Shown here: positions 1-4,988 of the stretch, in pieces
Position numbering within the stretch: the stretch's first letter is position 1
How the letters are laid out: every line of letters starts with the position of its first letter
Origin: an archaeon
GTDB taxonomy: Archaea > Nanobdellota > Nanobdellia > Pacearchaeales > GW2011-AR1
Length of the DNA stretch: 5,689 nucleotides
Assembly: GCA_025453475.1 (NCBI GenBank)
Contig: JALOQH010000038.1
Coordinates: forward strand, 1 to 5,689
Reading direction: 5' to 3'
The notes under the pieces: generated by a model
The model's database searches: none
The model's input: only the letters and a program-made list of their open reading frames with translations
Told to the model about the DNA's origin: nothing
Made by a program: the position numbers and the translations under genes

Positions 1-290
1 ATAATCATCATAAGATGCAGGGGTTTGCTGTCAATAACTTCTTTCGGCAGAGCTTCATCTTCTTCAAATAATTGGAATGCATTGACAGGCAATAAACCAA
101 GAGCAATTGTGAATGGGTATTTCTTAATAATGAGCTTCTTGAATTCATCAAGCTTTTTCTTCATCTTTTCAAACTCTTCAATCTGCTTTGCCTGATTTTC
201 AGGAAGCATCTCCTTTATTTTCGCCTGATCATCGTATTTCTTTGCAGTATTTGACTGCTCAGCAAGATTTTTTGGTTTTTTCTCCGGCAT
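1..290 (-). CDS. Small charged protein of unknown function, 5' part only (runs off the left edge)
   Basis: An open frame begins with ATG at 290 and is still open at position 1, giving 96 visible residues; the C-terminus lies outside the window. The first ~60 residues are very hydrophilic (start MPEKKPKNLAEQSN, then alternating Lys/Glu, likely a helix or coiled coil). A more hydrophobic core follows, KKYPFTIALGLLPVNAFQLF, and then an acidic stretch (EEDEALPKE). There is no signal peptide or clear membrane segment. I do not recognise the family; the change from charged helix to conserved-looking KYPF/LLPVNA segment suggests a folded cytoplasmic domain begins near residue 60. The ATG is chosen because a TATA-like box lies 26 nt upstream, which would give a leaderless mRNA, and no Shine-Dalgarno motif is visible. 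It is transcribed divergently from the PHP gene. That it is a real gene is fairly certain; its function is not known. Confidence 0.75.
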   Translation of the reverse strand, partial: MPEKKPKNLAEQSNTAKKYDDQAKIKEMLPENQAKQIEEFEKMKKKLDEFKKLIIKKYPFTIALGLLPVNAFQLFEEDEALPKEVIDSKPLHLMMI

Positions 291-311
291 GACTATACAA
301 AAAACTCCCTC

Positions 312-320
312 TATTTAAAT
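312..320 (-). promoter_or_regulatory. TATA box for the gene ending at the left edge
   Basis: On the minus strand this reads ATTTAAATA, centred 26 nt upstream of the ATG at 290. That spacing puts the expected transcription start at or next to the start codon, as in leaderless archaeal genes. It forms half of a divergent promoter pair with the box at 385-395. Confidence 0.55.
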
Positions 321-384
321 CTAAACATTCATCCCCGCGTTTTACAACTGTTTAATAGTCACTACAGAAGAGTAACAAATAGCA

Positions 385-395
385 ATATTTAAATA
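385..395 (+). promoter_or_regulatory. TATA box for the PHP operon
   Basis: ATATTTAAATA is centred about 29 nt upstream of the ATG at 419, with an A-rich BRE-like stretch before it. The predicted transcript would start within a few bases of the ATG, and no Shine-Dalgarno motif is present between box and start, supporting 419 as the start codon. Confidence 0.55.
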
Positions 396-418
396 GCTGT
401 CTTTCCGTCCTATACTCC

Positions 419-1300
419 ATGAAAGCAGATTTACATTTCCACGGACCTATAGGATTTCAGCCCCACTGGCTCAAGGTCCAGGGATATACTGGAAAAGATG
501 AGAATGTATTGAGATATATTGCAGATAATTGCTTCGAAAGAGGCATTGATATCTGTGCTATAACCTCAGAAGAGCAGGAGATACCACGAGGCTCAGTGCA
601 TGACAGGCTCGGATTTATGATTAAGAAATGGGGCAGAGATACAAAGGCTGCAGGGTAGGATGTCGATTTACTTGGAAAGAACGTTCTTGTTGTAACTAAA
701 AAGAACTTCAGCGCAAAAACCCCGGTTTATCTTGTAAACGGGCAGACCGTAATCGTAAAAGAGAAGGGCGGAAGGCTCGATCATCTTGTTGTAGGCTCGA
801 ATTCTGTTCCAAATGGCATGAATCTTATTGATACATTGCTATACTGCGATTACAATGGATTAACCCAGATTGCAGAGCACCCATTTGCACTTTCTCATTT
901 TGGAATGGGCGAGAGAGTCCTCGAGAATCATCTTAAATATTATGATGCTGTCGAAGGGCATAACTCCCAGCTCTGCCTGCCTGCGTTTATGTCCAGCTTT
1001 CCGGTGGTGGGCAATTATACCAGAACCCAAAATGAAAAAGCGAAGCAATTTGCAATATCTCATAAAAAGCCATATGTTGCAACATCTGATGGGCATCGTG
1101 TCTGCGATGTTGGTATCTCATACATCAACACAAAAGACGCAATTGGAACAGCCAGCGAATCAAAGTTCCTTTCTGATTTGAAGGCAGCTGTTCACTCAGG
1201 CAGGTTCACAACTCATGAGGGCTATGAATCGCTCGCCCGTTGGATAAACTGGGTTGCCAAGTTCAAGATAGGCACTTCTTTGGGTCTGGATAAGAAGTAA
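419..1300 (+). CDS. PHP-family metal-dependent phosphoesterase-like protein, interrupted by one in-frame TAG
   Basis: One reading frame runs from ATG 419 to TAA 1298-1300 (293 residues) with a single in-frame TAG at codon 80. Sequence on both sides belongs to one PHP (polymerase and histidinol phosphatase) domain, a metal-dependent phosphoesterase barrel. Before the stop: DLHFH with H6 and H8 (motif I) and GIDICAITSEEQE at 43-53, where most PHP proteins have TDH. After it: IAEHPF with H154 (motif III), DAVEGHN with E179 and N182, and ATSDGHR with D224 and H226 (motif IV). Substrate unknown. Translation from the internal ATG at 818 would lose motif I and about 45% of the protein, so two separate genes are unlikely. 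The residues around the stop (KAAG-stop-DVDLLGKN) would read naturally with Tyr there, one base from TAG. Alternatives are a recent nonsense mutation, a sequencing error, or TAG read as an amino acid. It overlaps the next gene by one base. Confidence 0.8.
656..658 (+). other. In-frame amber codon inside the PHP gene
   Basis: TAG is the only stop in the 294-codon frame from 419 to 1300, and no compensating frameshift occurs on either side. The complete genes seen in this window end in TAA, with TGA ending the dipeptidase frame; none ends in TAG. Confidence 0.85.
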
Positions 1301-1548
1301 TGGTAAGGATAAAGTCTGCTATTGATTCTTTGATTGAAGATTTGTTTAAGAATTATCCCAATGAGGAGAAATGTCCTCATCTTAGGATGGACATGGAAGG
1401 AGTTTATTGCTCAAATGGATTAAATGAAGGAGAGCCGATAGCAGAAGAAAGAAGGCTTGTTTGTGACATTTATTCTATGCAGCTCTGGTGTTTGCACAAA
1501 TCAGATTCAACCCGATGTATTTACAAGAACATTAATAATTGGAAATAA
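1300..1548 (+). CDS. Cys-rich small protein of unknown function, possibly metal-binding
   Basis: This 82-residue protein starts with the ATG inside TAATG, sharing one base with the PHP gene's stop, so the two are co-transcribed and probably translationally coupled; there is no promoter of its own. It has an N-terminal amphipathic helix (about residues 3-19) and five cysteines: C25 in KCPHLRM, C37 in YCSNG, C55 in LVCDIY, C64 in QLWCLH and C73 in RCIY. With H27 and H66 these could bind one metal ion, structural zinc or an iron-sulfur cluster, but the spacing does not match a zinc finger I can name. There is no signal peptide or membrane segment. Coupling to a PHP-type hydrolase suggests an accessory or regulatory partner, which is inference from context only. 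It ends with TAA. The family is not recognised. Confidence 0.75.
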   Translation: MVRIKSAIDSLIEDLFKNYPNEEKCPHLRMDMEGVYCSNGLNEGEPIAEERRLVCDIYSMQLWCLHKSDSTRCIYKNINNWK

Positions 1549-1626
1549 GATAATCCTGCGAGAATAAGATTCATTTCGATTCACTCTCAAAACTAATAAG
1601 ACTAATTCCGACATTGCTTACTGCGG

Positions 1627-1698
1627 GCACAAGAGAATCTTCGGATTCTCTGTGCAGAAAATTCATTGAATTTTCTTGCATCCTCATCTGAGGATTGC
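1627..1698. repeat. Tandem hairpin cluster in the convergent intergenic region
   Basis: Three inverted repeats lie end to end. H1 (1627-1655) has an 8-bp perfect stem closed by TTCG, giving a C(UUCG)G tetraloop if transcribed on the plus strand, extended by GCAC/GTGC after one bulged A (1631). H2 (1654-1679) is GAAAATTC/GAATTTTC with loop ATT, extended by GCA/TGC after a bulged T (1676). H3 (1678-1698) is ATCCTC/GAGGAT with loop ATCT, extended by GC/GC after a bulged T (1696). Neighbouring hairpins share their closing GC, and a further alternative stem, ATTGCG (1694-1699) with CGCAAT (1714-1719), competes with H3. No coding frame of note covers it. It lies between a plus-strand operon and minus-strand tRNAs, so it could be a two-way terminator, a palindromic repeat or a structured RNA. 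The rest of 1549-1725 holds only short direct repeats (GATTCA twice, ACTAAT twice). Confidence 0.6.
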
Positions 1699-1725
1699 GG
1701 TGCTCCTCGTTATCGCAATGCGGAA

Positions 1726-1796
1726 TGGCCCCACGCGGGATCGAACCGCGGATTCATCGGTGTAAACGACGTGTTTTGCCACTAGACTATGGGGCC
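1726..1796 (-). tRNA. tRNA-Val (anticodon UAC)
   Basis: A 71-nt cloverleaf folds on the minus strand: acceptor GGCCCCA/TGGGGCC with discriminator A, T8-A9, D-arm with AGTGG, anticodon stem CGTCG/CGATG with loop TTTACAC (anticodon UAC, reading GUA), and T-arm CGCGG-TTCGATC-CCGCG. CCA is not encoded and there is no intron. The D-stem GTCT/AAAC contains a C-A mismatch (nt 12 of the gene, position 1785, against nt 22), where tRNA-Gly next door has U-A. The gene follows tRNA-Gly by 29 nt without its own TATA box, so its 5' end must be cut from a joint precursor. Confidence 0.9.
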
Positions 1797-1805
1797 TCGT
1801 ATCTG

Positions 1806-1817
1806 CCTGTTTCCAGG
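1806..1817 (-). other. Small GAAA-loop hairpin in the spacer between the two tRNAs
   Basis: On the minus strand the spacer contains CCTG-GAAA-CAGG, a 4-bp stem with a GNRA tetraloop, sitting 2 nt after the tRNA-Gly 3' end and 9 nt before tRNA-Val. It may separate the two folds or guide processing of the precursor. A 4-bp stem can also arise by chance. Confidence 0.35.
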
Positions 1818-1819
1818 AG

Positions 1820-1890
1820 TGCGCCCGACGGGAATCGGACCCGTATCCCCTGATTGGCAACCAGGTGTTCTACCACTAAACTACGAGCGC
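1820..1890 (-). tRNA. tRNA-Gly (anticodon GCC)
   Basis: A 71-nt cloverleaf folds on the minus strand: acceptor GCGCTCG/CGGGCGC (one G-U pair) with discriminator A, D-arm GTTT-AGTGGTA-GAAC, anticodon stem CCTGG/TCAGG with loop TTGCCAA (anticodon GCC, reading GGC and GGU), and T-stem ACGGG/CCCGT. CCA is not encoded and there is no intron. The T-loop is TCCGATT rather than TTCGATT, so the near-invariant U55 (normally pseudouridine, paired with G18) is a C, at window position 1838. It is the first gene of a tRNA-Gly/tRNA-Val pair, with a TATA box 23-31 nt upstream. Confidence 0.92.
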
Positions 1891-1912
1891 TTAATTATCC
1901 GAGATAAAGCCG

Positions 1913-1921
1913 TTTTATAAA
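1913..1921 (-). promoter_or_regulatory. TATA box of the tRNA-Gly/tRNA-Val unit
   Basis: On the minus strand this reads TTTATAAAA, centred 27 nt upstream of the tRNA-Gly 5' end, so transcription should start at or within a few bases of the mature tRNA end. It lies just after the stop codon of the 96-residue gene (1936), making the tRNAs a separate transcription unit from the thermosome operon. Confidence 0.6.
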
Positions 1922-1935
1922 GATTTGTCTGACAA

Positions 1936-2226
1936 TTATCCTGTAATGCACTGTCTGTCAGCAGAATCTCCGTTTTCAATTATTGCTCTGACGTTGCGGT
2001 AAACCTTCAGCGCCTCTTCATCATCCTGCCCTAAAAGAGCGATATATCCATCAAGGCAGTCTACTCCAAGCCTGTCGAATACTTCATATCTCCCTGTTTT
2101 TCTGCGCGAAGCAATTGCCGCTTCGTCAAGATACATCACAATATCAATTATTTTGGGAAATCTCCTTTGAAAATCCGCGCTCAGGATAAACGGGTTGTCT
2201 TTTATTAAATCTCCAATGTCTCTCAT
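1936..2226 (-). CDS. 96-residue protein of unknown function, co-transcribed with the thermosome
   Basis: The start is taken as the ATG at 2226, one base after the thermosome TAA (TAA-G-ATG); the frame is open further upstream, but only inside the thermosome gene. The protein is soluble and mostly helical, beginning MRDIGDLIKDNPFILSADF, with a basic segment IASRRKTGRYEVF (38-50), then DRLGVDCLDGYIALLG (51-66) and an acidic helix DDEEALKVYRNVRAIIENG (68-86). There are two cysteines (C57, C93), no membrane segment and no nucleotide-binding motif. I do not recognise the family. The one-base spacing makes co-transcription, and probably termination-reinitiation, very likely, so abundance should track the chaperonin. 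A role as chaperonin cofactor or substrate-related factor is inference from position alone. It ends with TAA just before the tRNA promoter. Confidence 0.75.
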   Translation of the reverse strand: MRDIGDLIKDNPFILSADFQRRFPKIIDIVMYLDEAAIASRRKTGRYEVFDRLGVDCLDGYIALLGQDDEEALKVYRNVRAIIENGDSADRQCITG

Positions 2227-2227
2227 C

Positions 2228-3832
2228 TTAGTCCATTCCCATGTAGGGGTTAGAAGGCATATTCGGCCTGGATTTAGATGAACTGACAAGAACATCATCA
2301 ATTCTCAATATCATTGTTGCAAATTCACTTGCAGAGCTTATTGCCTGTGTCTTGACTTTCAGAGGTTCTACAATTCCGGCAGCAAATGTATCCTCAATGC
2401 TATTGGAGTTGAATAAATTCAGTCCGTGATTCACATTCCCGCCCTCATGAGTCTTTCTCAGCTCAGCAATAATGTCAATCGGGTCAAAGCCGGCATTTTC
2501 AGCAAGAGATTCGGGAATTGCTTCAAGCGAATTTGAAAACTCCTCAATTGCAAGCTGCTCCCTTCCCCCTATTGTTCTTCCAAAAGCCCTTAGTCTCCTG
2601 GCAAGTTCAATCTCAACAGCGCCTCCGCCAGCCACAACTTTCCCGGAATTCACAGCAGAAACAACATCTCCTAATCCGTCTTTTATCGCTCTCTCAATCT
2701 CGTCAATGACATGCGATGTCCCGCCCCTTATCACAATCGTGACCGCTCTCGGATTCTTGCATCCCCTTATATACGTAAGCGCCTCATCTCCTCTTTTCTC
2801 TTCTTCCACGATTTGAGAATATCCAAACTGCTCAGGCGTTATGTCTTTTAGATTCGAGACAATTACTCCTGAAGTTGCCCTTGCAATCTGCTCCATGTCG
2901 CTTCGCGGAACCCTTCGGACCGCATAAATCCCCGCCTTTGCAAGATAGTACTGCGCAACATCATCAATTCCCTTCTGGCAGAACACAACATTCGCGCCAG
3001 ATGAGATTATCTTATCAGTCATCTCCTTAAGATGCCTTTCCTCAGAAACAAGGAAACTCTCAAGCTGCTCCGGAGTTGAAACAGAGATTTTCGCTTCTGT
3101 TTCAGGATTCTTTAATTCAAGTGCCGCATCAGTCAGGAGTATCTTTGCTTCTTTTATGACTGGGGGCATTTGCATGTTTGCTCTCTCCTTGTCAATAACC
3201 ATCCCTTTTATCATCTCACTGTCAACAACGCCGTCTCCCTTCAGCTTCTGTATTTTTATCCCGTCAAGCGATAGATTCTTGCCTGTTGCAATCTCATCAA
3301 CAGAATTTACTATAAGCTCCGCAAGCTTCTCCTTGTGCCCTTCTGCGCCCTTGCCTGTCATCGCAGTCATAGCAATATTTCTCAATGTCTTCTTGCTGTC
3401 AACAGGTATTGCAATCTCATTAAGTATTTCAATAGATTTCTCCGCGGCAAGCCTGTATCCTCTTACAATCACGGTAGGGTGTATCTTCCTGTCAAGAAGC
3501 TTCTCTGCATTCTCAAGGAGTTTCCCCCCAAGCACAGCAGCAGTTGTTGTGCCATCGCCGACCTCTGTCTCCTGCGTCTTGGCAACTTCAACCATCATTT
3601 TTGCCGCAGGATGCTCTATCTCCATCTCTTCAAGAATTGTCACGCCATCATTGGTTACAATTATGTTTCCTGTTGCATCAACAAGCATCTTGTCCATTCC
3701 TTTTGGCCCAAGTGTTGTCTTGACAATGTCTGCCACTACTTTCGCAGCAAGTATATTGTTCCTCTGCGCATCCCTGCCCAGAGTTCTTGAAACATTCTCC
3801 GGCATAATGTAAACTGGCTGTTTATCACTCAT
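2228..3832 (-). CDS. Thermosome subunit (group II chaperonin, archaeal Cpn60/TCP-1 family)
   Basis: At 534 residues this matches the usual thermosome length of about 540-550. Group II chaperonins form double-ring ATP-driven folding chambers in the cytoplasm, closed by a built-in lid. The equatorial ATP site is intact: TLGPKGMDKM (40-49), NDGVTIL (61-67), VGDGTTT (91-97) with D93, a likely catalytic D385 in ERAIKDGL, and VVAGGGAVEIELARR (399-413). GFDPIDIIAELR (448-459) is the conserved C-terminal equatorial segment. The apical domain with its lid protrusion spans roughly residues 210-360. The tail SRPNMPSNPYMGMD is short, without the long GGM repeats of some thermosomes. ATG 3832 is supported by a TATA box 27 nt upstream and by alignment of the first residues with the family. 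It is the first gene of a unit with the 96-residue protein. Whether the ring is homo- or hetero-oligomeric cannot be told from one gene. Confidence 0.97.
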   Translation of the reverse strand: MSDKQPVYIMPENVSRTLGRDAQRNNILAAKVVADIVKTTLGPKGMDKMLVDATGNIIVTNDGVTILEEMEIEHPAAKMMVEVAKTQETEVGDGTTTAAVLGGKLLENAEKLLDRKIHPTVIVRGYRLAAEKSIEILNEIAIPVDSKKTLRNIAMTAMTGKGAEGHKEKLAELIVNSVDEIATGKNLSLDGIKIQKLKGDGVVDSEMIKGMVIDKERANMQMPPVIKEAKILLTDAALELKNPETEAKISVSTPEQLESFLVSEERHLKEMTDKIISSGANVVFCQKGIDDVAQYYLAKAGIYAVRRVPRSDMEQIARATSGVIVSNLKDITPEQFGYSQIVEEEKRGDEALTYIRGCKNPRAVTIVIRGGTSHVIDEIERAIKDGLGDVVSAVNSGKVVAGGGAVEIELARRLRAFGRTIGGREQLAIEEFSNSLEAIPESLAENAGFDPIDIIAELRKTHEGGNVNHGLNLFNSNSIEDTFAAGIVEPLKVKTQAISSASEFATMILRIDDVLVSSSKSRPNMPSNPYMGMD

Positions 3833-3854
3833 GTTTCTATCTGGCTTTTCCCTT

Positions 3855-3863
3855 CTTTTAAAG
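3855..3863 (-). promoter_or_regulatory. TATA box of the thermosome gene
   Basis: On the minus strand this reads CTTTAAAAG, centred 27 nt upstream of the thermosome ATG, with AT-rich sequence before it. It predicts a leaderless or near-leaderless mRNA. The GGGAAAAG after the box is too far from the ATG (over 15 nt) to serve as a normal ribosome binding site. Confidence 0.5.
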
Positions 3864-3888
3864 ATTATTGTGATTTATTTTTGATAAA

Positions 3889-3900
3889 TAGTTTAAACTA
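3889..3900. promoter_or_regulatory. 12-bp perfect palindrome upstream of the thermosome promoter
   Basis: TAGTTTAAACTA is a perfect palindrome lying about 26 bp upstream of the thermosome TATA box and next to the terminator of the acidic gene. A dimeric regulator could bind here, since archaeal chaperonin genes are commonly heat-regulated. AT-rich intergenic DNA also yields such palindromes by chance. Confidence 0.25.
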
Positions 3901-3906
3901 CTAAGA

Positions 3907-3929
3907 TAAAAAATAAAAAAATAGAAAAG
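3907..3929 (-). terminator. T-rich terminator after the acidic microprotein gene
   Basis: On the minus strand this is CTTTTC followed by two runs, TTTTTTT and TTTTTT, about 33 nt beyond the stop at 3962. Archaeal RNA polymerase stops at such T-tracts without a hairpin. It separates the acidic gene from the thermosome promoter, so the two are probably independent units. Confidence 0.5.
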
Positions 3930-3961
3930 ACTGGGACTTCTGCAGGGACGTCTGTTTTTAT

Positions 3962-4099
3962 TTAAAATCCGTCGTCTTCGTCGTCATCTTCGTCTTCGTC
4001 GTCTTCGCTGTCATCGTCTTCAAGGTCGTCAAGCTCTTCGTCTAGGTCTGCTTCTTCCTCGTCATCAACTTCAGCTTTTTCGATTTCTTTTTCAGCCAT
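3962..4099 (-). CDS. Highly acidic 45-residue microprotein, function unknown
   Basis: A complete frame runs from ATG 4099 to TAA 3962-3964. It begins MAEKEIEKAEVDDEEEADLD and then becomes nearly all Asp and Glu, ending in DDGF: 31 of 45 residues are acidic, 3 are Lys, and the net charge is about -28. The first 10 residues could form a short amphipathic helix; the rest must be disordered. There is no signal peptide, membrane segment or cysteine. Spacing from a TATA box (4145-4152), an ATG start, codons mixing GAC/GAT and GAA/GAG, and a terminator after the stop support a real gene rather than a low-complexity artefact. Such tails in other proteins bind basic partners (histones, ribosomal proteins, Mg2+), but no function can be assigned here. 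It lies upstream of the thermosome on the same strand, probably as a separate unit. Confidence 0.65.
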   Translation of the reverse strand: MAEKEIEKAEVDDEEEADLDEELDDLEDDDSEDDEDEDDDEDDGF

Positions 4100-4144
4100 T
4101 GTTTGGATGGTTAAATTTTGGTATCTGTTCCTAGAGTTAAACGC

Positions 4145-4152
4145 TTTTTAAA
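4145..4152 (-). promoter_or_regulatory. Probable TATA box of the acidic microprotein gene
   Basis: On the minus strand this reads TTTAAAAA within GGTTTAAAAAGC. It is about 49 nt upstream of the ATG at 4099, predicting a 5' leader of some 20-25 nt without a clear Shine-Dalgarno motif. A nearer AT-rich stretch (4111-4118) is too close to the start to work as a TATA box. Confidence 0.4.
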
Positions 4153-4184
4153 CCTTTTGCACTCAGAAACCAGAAGCCAAAAAC

Positions 4185-4194
4185 ATATATAAAT
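4185..4194 (+). promoter_or_regulatory. TATA box of the two-helix membrane protein gene
   Basis: ATATATAAAT, preceded by a BRE-like CCAAAAAC, is centred 23-26 nt upstream of the GTG at 4212 and ATG at 4215, so the transcript is expected to be leaderless. Together with 4145-4152 it forms a divergent promoter region. Confidence 0.6.
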
Positions 4195-4211
4195 CTCCGC
4201 GTTATTCCAAA

Positions 4212-4988
4212 GTGATGATAAAAAAGAGGTTTCTGGGCTTCACCCTTTTCCTATTTGGGCTTCTCCTCTCGCTCTCAAAAATCGCATTAACCGGAGCTGT
4301 AATCGGCGTCTCAGCCTCTTCCTTCATCTCTCTGATAGGAGCGTTAACAATGATTGGCGGTCTTATCTTGCTCATAGGGTATGGAAGAAGCTATCGTCAA
4401 AGAGTGGAAGAATCCCTATCTCTCGGAGAGAGAGAATCAAGATTGAAGAAGATGCTCGAAAGGCGCGGTGTAGATTATACAAAGCTTGGTGGCAAAGAGC
4501 AAATAACATATATGCGTGCTATCGGAAAATATGAGGAGAGGCTAAAACGGGAAGAGGAGTATAAATCCAAGCATTCCGCTCCCCTTGAACCAACCCAGAA
4601 AATAAAGGATCTGCTTCACAAATACAGCAATACAAATCTTAGCCCAGTGCTTGTTGCGGCGCAAATAAATGGTGAGCTCAAAAACAAATATGGCATTGCC
4701 CGTAGTGTTAATTATACTGGAGGAGATTTAAATTTATCAGTAAGGACGAAAAGGAGAATTGTCCCCTTAAAGGTCAGTACCGCAGAAAAAGCCAAGGACC
4801 TTGCCTTTGCGTTTAGGCTTGGGATGGAGTCATATGAACCAAAATCCCGGCGGGACAGCGAATTGCAGATAAGTGAAGAAGCATCGTCAAAGCATCATCC
4901 GGAAGGATTGGAAGTTCTTTTGAACCAGTTCAGGGCGCAGCACAAGCAAGAATTAAAGAAAGCATTTCCTGTTGCTAAGCGCCACTAA
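4212..4988 (+). CDS. Two-helix membrane protein with charged cytoplasmic domain, unknown function
   Basis: This is 258 residues from GTG 4212, or 257 from the adjacent ATG 4215; the TATA spacing fits a leaderless start at either, with ATG slightly more likely. After a basic start (MIKKR) come two hydrophobic helices, about 7-23 and 36-57, joined by a short loop with LTGAVIGVSASS. By the positive-inside rule (KKR before, RSYRQR after) both ends are cytoplasmic. Residues 62-120 are a charged, probably coiled-coil helix (LGERESRLKKMLERRGV, later KYEERLKREEEYKSK). Residues 125-205 look like a small folded domain (KIKDLLHKYSN, VLVAAQINGELKNKYGIA, LNLSVRTKRRIVPLKV), followed by a polar His/Lys-rich tail. 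I do not recognise the soluble domain and see no catalytic motif. Its 3' end overlaps the convergent minus-strand frame by 36 bp. Confidence 0.8.
   Translation: MMIKKRFLGFTLFLFGLLLSLSKIALTGAVIGVSASSFISLIGALTMIGGLILLIGYGRSYRQRVEESLSLGERESRLKKMLERRGVDYTKLGGKEQITYMRAIGKYEERLKREEEYKSKHSAPLEPTQKIKDLLHKYSNTNLSPVLVAAQINGELKNKYGIARSVNYTGGDLNLSVRTKRRIVPLKVSTAEKAKDLAFAFRLGMESYEPKSRRDSELQISEEASSKHHPEGLEVLLNQFRAQHKQELKKAFPVAKRH

Noticed and set aside
818..1300. Independent gene starting at the internal ATG 818
   Set aside because: It is in the same frame as 419-655 with no other stop between, has no TATA box or ribosome binding site of its own, and would lack PHP motif I. It is better read as the second part of one gene.
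1549..1725. CRISPR-like array in the repeat-rich spacer
   Set aside because: The inverted repeats differ in sequence from one another; there is no regularly repeated unit with unique spacers and no cas gene nearby.
1925..1935. Short palindrome TTGTC-T-GACAA next to the tRNA promoter
   Set aside because: Five-base arms in AT-rich spacer DNA are expected by chance and nothing ties it to a known regulator.
2227..2301. Upstream start at 2301 for the 96-residue gene
   Set aside because: That extension lies wholly within the thermosome 3' end in another frame; the ATG one base after the thermosome stop is the simpler choice.
3156..3812. Long open frame on the plus strand opposite the thermosome gene
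   Set aside because: It is the antisense of a strongly conserved coding sequence; its Ser/Ile/Phe-rich product has no recognisable domain and there is no promoter for it.
3933..3954. Tandem near-repeat GGGACTTCTG / GGGACGTCTG after the acidic gene
   Set aside because: Only two 10-base copies (9 of 10 identical), with no clear function or longer array.
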